Source: Methyloceanibacter sp. (GTDB lineage: Bacteria > Pseudomonadota > Alphaproteobacteria > Rhizobiales > Methyloligellaceae). From it: 37,502 nucleotides of DNA. Below, in pieces: positions 33,171-37,502 of this stretch (its first letter is position 1; each line of letters opens with the position of its first letter). The translations under genes were made by a program, and so were the position numbers. The notes beneath the pieces were generated by a model. The model saw nothing but the letters and a program-made list of their open reading frames with translations. It did no database searches and had not been told where the DNA came from. The stretch is from the NCBI GenBank assembly GCA_018067145.1, contig JAGPVD010000127.1, forward strand, positions 1 to 37,502, written 5' to 3'.

Positions 33171-34262
33171 TCAGTCCTGGCCGGTCTGGCCGCGATGGCG
33201 GAGGTAATGGTCGGCCAGCACGATGGCCATCATCGCCTCGCCAATGGGGACGGCGCGAATGCCGACGCAGGGGTCGTGACGCCCCTTGGTGGAGATTTCC
33301 GTGTCGCTGCCGGCTGTATCGACCGTCTTGCGGGAGCTCAAGATCGACGAGGTCGGCTTGACTGCGAACCGTGCGACCACTGGCTGGCCCGTCGAGATGC
33401 CGCCCAAGATGCCGCCGGCATGGTTCGACAGAAATTCCGGGCGGCCGTTCGGATGCATCCGCATCTCATCAGCATTGTCTTCGCCGGACAATGCCGCCGA
33501 GGCGAAGCCCGCACCGATCTCCACACCCTTCACCGCATTGATGCTCATGAGGCCTGCGGCGATGTCCTGGTCAAGCTTGCCATAGACCGGCGCACCAAGA
33601 CCGGCAGGGATGCCATCGGCCACGACCTCGATGATGGCGCCTACGGACGAGCCTGTTTTGCGCACTTCATCGAGATAGTCGGCCCACAGCTGCGCCGTCT
33701 TCTTGTCTGGACAGAAGAATGGGTTGTTGTCGATCTCGTCCCAATCCCAATTGTCCCGGTTGATCGCGTGCGGGCCAATCTGCACGAGCGCGCCGCGCAC
33801 GCGCATGCCCGGCACGACCTTGCGCGCCACGGCGCCGCCTGCGACCCGCGACGCGGTCTCGCGCGCGCTCGCCCGGCCGGAGCCGCGCCAATCGCGCACG
33901 CCGTATTTCAGGAAATAAGTGTAGTCGGCATGGCCAGGGCGGAACTTGTCTTTGATGTCCCCATAGTCCTTGGACCGCGCATCGACATTGGCGATCTCAA
34001 GCGCAATCGGCGTGCCGGTAGTTATCTGTGCGCCGTCCGCGTCTTCGAACACGCCCGACAGGATTCTGACCGTGTCCGGCTCTTGCCGTGGCGTGGTGTA
34101 TTTCGATTGGCCCGGGCGGCGCTTATCGAGGAAGTCCTGGATATCCGTCTCGGTCAGTTTGATGCCAGGCGGGCAGCCGTCGACCACGCAGCCGATTGCT
34201 GGCCCGTGGCTTTCTCCCCAGGTGGTGATGCGGAATAGATGGCCGAAACTGTTGTGCGACAT
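33171..34262 (-). CDS. aroC: Chorismate synthase
   Basis: This FMN-dependent enzyme converts EPSP to chorismate, the last common step of the aromatic amino acid pathway. The 363-residue protein starts [20 protein letters not shown] and has [10 protein letters not shown], the conserved [20 protein letters not shown] (shown as [14 protein letters not shown]), [20 protein letters not shown], and [18 protein letters not shown]. These cover signature positions, including the His and Arg residues that bind FMN and phosphate. The length is normal. ATG 34262 follows GAGAGACCCC. It is convergent with the RNA methyltransferase gene and divergent, across about 180 bases, from the interrupted exported-protein gene. 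Confidence 0.97.
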   Translation of the reverse strand: MSHNSFGHLFRITTWGESHGPAIGCVVDGCPPGIKLTETDIQDFLDKRRPGQSKYTTPRQEPDTVRILSGVFEDADGAQITTGTPIALEIANVDARSKDYGDIKDKFRPGHADYTYFLKYGVRDWRGSGRASARETASRVAGGAVARKVVPGMRVRGALVQIGPHAINRDNWDWDEIDNNPFFCPDKKTAQLWADYLDEVRKTGSSVGAIIEVVADGIPAGLGAPVYGKLDQDIAAGLMSINAVKGVEIGAGFASAALSGEDNADEMRMHPNGRPEFLSNHAGGILGGISTGQPVVARFAVKPTSSILSSRKTVDTAGSDTEISTKGRHDPCVGIRAVPIGEAMMAIVLADHYLRHRGQTGQD

Positions 34263-34442
34263 GGGGTCTCTCTAGCCGCTTCTAGTTTAGGGGAGGTGAA
34301 GGGTCAAACGGCGGTCGTCCGGAGATTTTGCCGGGTTGCGCCATTTTTGGGGTCTATCAAGCCTCCAAAACAACGCTTCGTGGCTGTCCCGGCGGCGATT
34401 TTTTGTCTTATTTTTCCATAGCTTGCGCGCTATCGTCTGGGC

Positions 34443-34919
34443 ATGGACCGGCTGATTTGTCGCCGCTCGCCCAGTCCCTCTCAAAAACAATCGTCAAGGA
34501 GTAGCCGATCTGCGCATGCGTTCTTCATGAGTTTGACTGCTCTGATCCTCGGAAGCTCGCTTCCTCTCGCCCCTGCCGAGGCGTTCCCGTCTCCCTTCGC
34601 CAGTGGGGTTTCGCAGAAGCCCGCAACGGCGGCTAAGCCTGCATCCCGCAATGTTGGCCCGCGGCCGGCACGCTGGTGTGGCTGGTGGATGCGTACCCAG
34701 AAAGGCGGCGGGCCCTAACTCAATCTGGCGCGGAACTGGGCCCAGTGGGGCCGTCCCTCCCGAGCGCACGTTGGGGCCGTGGTCGTATGGCCCCATCACG
34801 TGGGCACGATCACGGGGCGCACGGCGAGCGGTCAGTGGAGCATCAAATCAGGCAATGACGGTGGCCGTGTCCGGGAGCGTCCGCGCTCGGTCAAGGGCGG
34901 TGTCTTTCGCGTCGGCTAG
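34443..34919 (+). pseudogene. Exported papain-like (CHAP/NlpC-type?) protein interrupted by an in-frame stop
   Basis: One frame runs from ATG 34443 to TAG 34917-34919, broken only by TAA at 34716-34718 (codon 92). The first part has a signal-like segment at about 28-48 (FFMSLTALILGSSLPLAPAEA), then a linker, and ends RPARWCGWWMRTQKGGGP. After the stop the same frame continues with LNLARNWAQWG, GAVVVWPHHVGTITG, WSIKSGNDGG and RERPRSVKGG. Both halves match, in order, a small secreted Rhizobiales family that I recall as having CGWWMR and HHVG motifs in one chain. Cys79 and His118/119 would be the catalytic pair of a papain-like fold; the stop lies between them. A one-base change (for example GAA to TAA) explains it. 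A sequencing error, or true readthrough, is possible. The start has a weak ribosome site; ATG 34527 is an alternative. The shorter frame 34443-34718 alone would be a truncated protein. Confidence 0.68.
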
Positions 34920-34925
34920 GGCAAA

Positions 34926-34952
34926 GGGGCGCGGACTGTATGTCCGCGTCCC
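34926..34952 (-). terminator. Hairpin between convergent genes, probable fabI terminator
   Basis: GGGGCGCGGAC at 34926-34936 pairs over 11 positions with GTCCGCGTCCC at 34942-34952 (one G-T pair) around a five-base loop TGTAT. It lies 14 bases beyond the fabI stop and seven bases beyond the end of the interrupted gene. On the minus strand TTTGCC follows, a short T-run, so it suits fabI best. Confidence 0.6.
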
Positions 34953-34966
34953 ACTTAGCCGTAGCG

Positions 34967-35785
34967 CTACTCCTTGACCACGGAGATGTCCGGCGCGTCC
35001 TCGTTTTTCATGCCGACAATGTGGTAGCCGGCATCAATATGCAGCAGCTCGCCGGTGACGGCGCGTCCGAGGTCGGACAGCAAATAGAGCCCGCCGTCGC
35101 CAACTTCCTCGATGCTCACCGTGCGCCGGAGCGGCGAGTTGTACTCGTTCCATTTGAGGATGTAGCGGAAGTCGGAAATGCCCGACGCGGCAAGCGTCTT
35201 GATGGGACCGGCAGAGATGGCGTTGACGCGAATATTGTTCTTGCCGAGATCGGCCGCGAGATAGCGCACGCTGGCTTCCAGTCCGGCCTTAGCCACGCCC
35301 ATCACGTTGTAATGAGGCATCACCTTCTCGGCGCCGTAATAGCTGAGCGTTAGCAGTGAGCCGCCATTCGGCATCAGCGCTTCGGCGCGTTTAGCGAGCG
35401 CGGTGAAGGAATAGCAAGAGATCAGCAGCGTTTTGACGAAGTTCTCCTCCGTCGTGTCCACATAGCGTCCGTCGAGTTGGTCTTTGTCGGAGAACGCGAC
35501 GGCGTGAACCAGAAAGTCGATGGAGCCCCACTCGGCTTTGAGTGTGTCGAATACGGCATCGACAGAGGCAGTGTCGGTGACGTCGCAAGGCAGTACGAGC
35601 TTCGAGCCAATCTGCTCGGCGAGCGGTCCGACCCGTTTCTTCAGCGCTTCGCCTTGAAACGTGAGCGCCACTTTGCCGCCTTGCTCAGCAATGGCCTTGG
35701 TGATGCCCCAGGCAATGGAACGATTATTGGCAACGCCAAACACGACGCCGCGCTTGCCTGCCATAAGATTTCCGCCGTCGGCCAT
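34967..35785 (-). CDS. fabI: Enoyl-[acyl-carrier-protein] reductase (NADH), FabI type
   Basis: FabI reduces trans-2-enoyl-ACP, the last step of each fatty acid elongation round, and is the target of triclosan-like inhibitors. The 272-residue protein has the cofactor site GVVFGVANNRSIAWGITKAI, DFLVHAVAFSDK, and the FabI-type active site with Tyr and Lys spaced Y-x6-K in YNVMGVAK after SYYGAEKVMPH. RVNAISAGPIKTLAASG and VGDGGLYLLSDLGRAVTGE are also typical. The sequence is classic FabI rather than FabL or FabV. ATG 35785 has GGAGAGG just upstream. A hairpin terminator lies beyond its stop. Another short ATG (MAGKRG, seven residues later) is possible. Confidence 0.96.
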   Translation of the reverse strand: MADGGNLMAGKRGVVFGVANNRSIAWGITKAIAEQGGKVALTFQGEALKKRVGPLAEQIGSKLVLPCDVTDTASVDAVFDTLKAEWGSIDFLVHAVAFSDKDQLDGRYVDTTEENFVKTLLISCYSFTALAKRAEALMPNGGSLLTLSYYGAEKVMPHYNVMGVAKAGLEASVRYLAADLGKNNIRVNAISAGPIKTLAASGISDFRYILKWNEYNSPLRRTVSIEEVGDGGLYLLSDLGRAVTGELLHIDAGYHIVGMKNEDAPDISVVKE

Positions 35786-36101
35786 TACCTCTCCTTCGAG
35801 CCAGAAGTCGGGGCTTTATACATGCGCTGGGCGCTAGGCTGGAAGGACTTTTTGCCTTTTTTCCCTAGAGACCAATCGCGTAGTGGGCTCTAGCTCTGAG
35901 GGCGGGGCGCCGGAACAATAAGGGAAAGCGCCGGTGCGCCTTCTGCCTCGGTGGTGCAGGCCTGGGCCCTCGTCACATAGGAGCGCAGCGGCGTGAAGCT
36001 GAGGCTTCGATCCTGCTCCGCATGGTCCTCGCCATTTGCCTCGACGGAGGTGGAAGCGGCGCTTTCAGGCGTTCTCTCATAGTCAGATATGCGGGACCCC
36101 T
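35786..36101. other. Gap upstream of fabI without a supportable gene
   Basis: Positions 35786-35889 probably contain the fabI promoter and leader. An inverted repeat, CTAGAG at 35865-35870 with CTCTAG at 35888-35893, has a T-run on its wrong side for a terminator. From 35890 to 36107 one minus-strand frame has GC-rich third positions and ends LSLIVPAPRPQS, but it has no start codon that avoids overlapping the surface-antigen-like gene, so I do not call a gene. Confidence 0.4.
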
Positions 36102-36527
36102 TTAGCCTGGGAATGACCAGTTTCCGTCGTCTTTCCGGCAGGCGACGCCCTCTATTTTCTTCTCCTGAGCCCCTTGGGCCAGGGAATAGACGACGTGGCG
36201 GCAAATGCGGCCGTTGGCGTTGCGGAAGGCCGACACCGGTTTGATTCGGCCCGCTAGCTGGCTGGCCGGACGGCGCCATACCAAAGTCACGCCGTCGCCA
36301 AGCTCGGTAAGAGCCATCTGCAGTGCTTGCAGCGCGACCTTCCGGTCGGATCGATCAAGGGTGTCTTGCAGTTCTCTGAGACCTTGCGGTTCGTGGCTTC
36401 TCGCCACCGCCGCGACGTCAATTGCCCCGGTCTCCTCGGCCTTGAGAGGAGAAAGGGTGGGCAGCAATACTGACAACACTAGAGCGCCCACCCCAATGAC
36501 AGGGGCGTTCCAATGGAACGTACGCAT
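36102..36527 (-). CDS. RT0821/Lpp0805-like surface antigen family protein, exported
   Basis: The 141-residue protein starts with a signal-type segment (MRTFHWNAPVIGVGALVLSV, continuing LLPTLSPLKA), so it is exported, possibly to the periplasm or outer surface. The C-terminal domain, from about residue 85, reads VTLVWRRPASQLAGRIKPVS, FRNANGRICRHVVYSLA and KKIEGVACRKDDGNWSF. This fits the C-terminal domain of the RT0821/Lpp0805 surface protein family, whose function is unknown. A helical part lies between (RELQDTLDRSDRKVALQALQ). ATG 36527 is chosen, with GGGGACGAG upstream; the frame extends to 36593 but those residues precede the signal peptide. It is divergent from pdxH by 156 bases. Confidence 0.8.
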   Translation of the reverse strand: MRTFHWNAPVIGVGALVLSVLLPTLSPLKAEETGAIDVAAVARSHEPQGLRELQDTLDRSDRKVALQALQMALTELGDGVTLVWRRPASQLAGRIKPVSAFRNANGRICRHVVYSLAQGAQEKKIEGVACRKDDGNWSFPG

Positions 36528-36683
36528 AACAACTCGTCCCCAAACTTGACGCGGATACTGTATTCCCCCACGCCCACTATCAACGAAGGCCATCGTGGCC
36601 TATCAGAGTGAGGAAATAGTAAATGCACGTGCCTGTCCGGGATTTTTATTCAGTGGGCGGAAGGCTGAAAGAGTAGTCGAGAC

Positions 36684-37304
36684 ATGGACAATAAGGCGCC
36701 GGAAGTTAGCGATTTTACTGCCGCAGAGGACCCATTCGCCTTGTTTGGGCGCTGGCTGGCGGAGGCGGAAAGTGCCGAGCCGGTTAACCCTGAGGCCATG
36801 GCAATCGCCACCGTCGACGCCGAGGGCATGCCTAATGTGCGAATGATTCTCTTGAAGGGCGCCGACGCGCGCGGCTTCGTTTTCTATACCAATTGCGAAA
36901 GCACCAAGGGCTTGGAGTTGGCCGCCAACCCCAAGGCGGCGCTCCTGTTCTACTGGAAGAGCCTCGGACGACAGATCCGTATCCGCGGGCCCATTGAGCC
37001 TGTCACCGATGCGGAGGCGGATATCTATTTCGCCACCCGCCATCGGGAAAGCCGCATTGGCGCCTGGGCGTCGCGTCAGTCACGCCCGCTTGCGAGCCGT
37101 GCCGCGCTGGAGGAGGCCGTCGAGGGCTATACGGAAGAGTTCGCCGGCGGCGACGTATTGCGGCCTGCTTATTGGCATGGCTATCGTGTCCGCCCCGTGG
37201 AAATCGAGTTTTGGCAGAGCGGCGAATTTCGTCTGCACGATCGGATCGAGTTCCGCCGTGCGACCCCGGACGGCCGCTGGGCCAAGACCCGCCTCTATCC
37301 GTAA
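36684..37304 (+). CDS. pdxH: Pyridoxamine 5'-phosphate oxidase
   Basis: PdxH oxidises pyridoxine 5'-phosphate or pyridoxamine 5'-phosphate to pyridoxal 5'-phosphate, using FMN and oxygen. The 206-residue protein matches in length and motifs: ADEG-like [77 protein letters not shown], and the C-terminal [17 protein letters not shown] and [17 protein letters not shown]. Key FMN/PLP Arg, Lys and His residues are present. ATG 36684 has GAAAGAG upstream. It runs in the direction of the partial SDR gene and is divergent from the surface-antigen-like gene. Confidence 0.97.
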   Translation: MDNKAPEVSDFTAAEDPFALFGRWLAEAESAEPVNPEAMAIATVDAEGMPNVRMILLKGADARGFVFYTNCESTKGLELAANPKAALLFYWKSLGRQIRIRGPIEPVTDAEADIYFATRHRESRIGAWASRQSRPLASRAALEEAVEGYTEEFAGGDVLRPAYWHGYRVRPVEIEFWQSGEFRLHDRIEFRRATPDGRWAKTRLYP

Positions 37305-37343
37305 TACGCTTTTGCGCGCGACTCGCCTGAAACCTCTATCGTC

Positions 37344-37502
37344 ATGACCCTCATTCCCAACGAAGAGCGCAAGACCCTGGTCTTGACCAGCGCCTCACGC
37401 GGCATCGGTCATGCCGCGGTCAAACGCTTCTCGTCTGCTGGGTGGCGGGTGATCTCCTGCTCGCGGCAACCCACCACAAACCTGCCACGGCTTCCATTTA
37501 GC
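37344..37502 (+). CDS. SDR-family oxidoreductase, N-terminal part (cut by window edge)
   Basis: Fifty-three codons are visible, open to the end of the window. After a short charged start the sequence reads KTLVLTSASRGIGHAAVKRF, then AGWRVISCSRQP, the nucleotide-binding beta-alpha-beta start of a short-chain dehydrogenase. The usual TGxxxGxG has Ser in place of the first Gly (TSASRGIG), which may be a real difference or a nucleotide error. The frame, residues and position 40 bases after pdxH support a real gene, but there is no ribosome site and the catalytic Tyr-Lys region lies outside, so function is unknown. Confidence 0.75.
   Translation, partial: MTLIPNEERKTLVLTSASRGIGHAAVKRFSSAGWRVISCSRQPTTNLPRLPFS

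Noticed and set aside
35865-35893. CTAGAG/CTCTAG inverted repeat near a T-run as a terminator
   Set aside because: The T-run precedes the hairpin on the plus strand and appears as A after it on the minus strand, so it suits no transcript; the arm also has a mismatch.
1-37502. Horizontal transfer, prophage, CRISPR or defence island
   Set aside because: No repeats with regular spacing, no integrase, transposase or tRNA-side insertion, and codon use is even across the genes; the only AT-rich parts are short intergenic ones.

Overview
This window looks like ordinary chromosomal DNA of a GC-rich alphaproteobacterium, most likely of the Hyphomicrobiales (Rhizobiales). The clues are a COG4111-type NAD regulator candidate, a TIGR02301-like protein, a 444-residue dihydroorotase, a YfbR-like HD protein, and the gene order HDAC-like deacetylase / xseB / dxs / tlyA / RumA-like RNA methyltransferase. 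Species assignment rests on recognition of protein families only. I see no rRNA, tRNA, CRISPR array, insertion sequence, integrase or prophage.

Layout. Positions 1-975 hold the 5' end of a secreted sulfatase, a 52-codon gene below usual size cut-offs, and a 400-base non-coding stretch ending in a possible general-stress promoter. Positions 975-7800 hold a SleB-type cell-wall hydrolase, the NAD biosynthesis operon nadA-nadB-nadC (minus strand), and divergently an L,D-transpeptidase and a 62-residue unknown. Positions 7810-12000 hold an APC-type permease, a cold-shock protein with a UUCG-type terminator, an unknown protein and a two-gene ABC exporter. Positions 12010-15922 (minus strand) hold an aldose sugar dehydrogenase coupled to a small helical protein, then an HD hydrolase / tyrosine phosphatase / NadQ-like operon. 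Positions 16088-24554 are mostly small housekeeping and unknown genes: DUF2188, tag, ygfZ-like, dihydroorotase, LysE exporter, TIGR02301, SRAP and class III PPK2, with several unknowns. Positions 23856-26947 hold an O-methyltransferase, a FAD-linked oxidase and a Sua5/TsaC protein on the minus strand. Positions 27030-33159 hold the deacetylase, xseB, dxs, tlyA and RumA-like genes. Positions 33171-37502 hold aroC, a secreted-protein gene broken by an in-frame stop, fabI, a surface-antigen-like protein, pdxH and the start of an SDR gene.

How the parts fit. The best-supported regulatory story is NAD. Two matching 17-bp inverted repeats (AT-N-CTC-N5-GAG-N-AT), centred exactly 60 bp apart, lie upstream of nadA. 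The same window, 8 kb away, encodes a NUDIX plus winged-helix protein of the family (COG4111, NadQ) that I recall as the predicted NAD regulator of alphaproteobacteria. Its Nudix box is degenerate, which fits a sensor rather than an enzyme. The second notable point is the gene at 34443-34919. It is one continuous frame except for a single TAA at 34716, which separates a Cys-containing half from a His-containing half of what looks like a papain-like (CHAP/NlpC-type) protein. Nothing here amounts to a new multi-gene system; most of the window is core metabolism.
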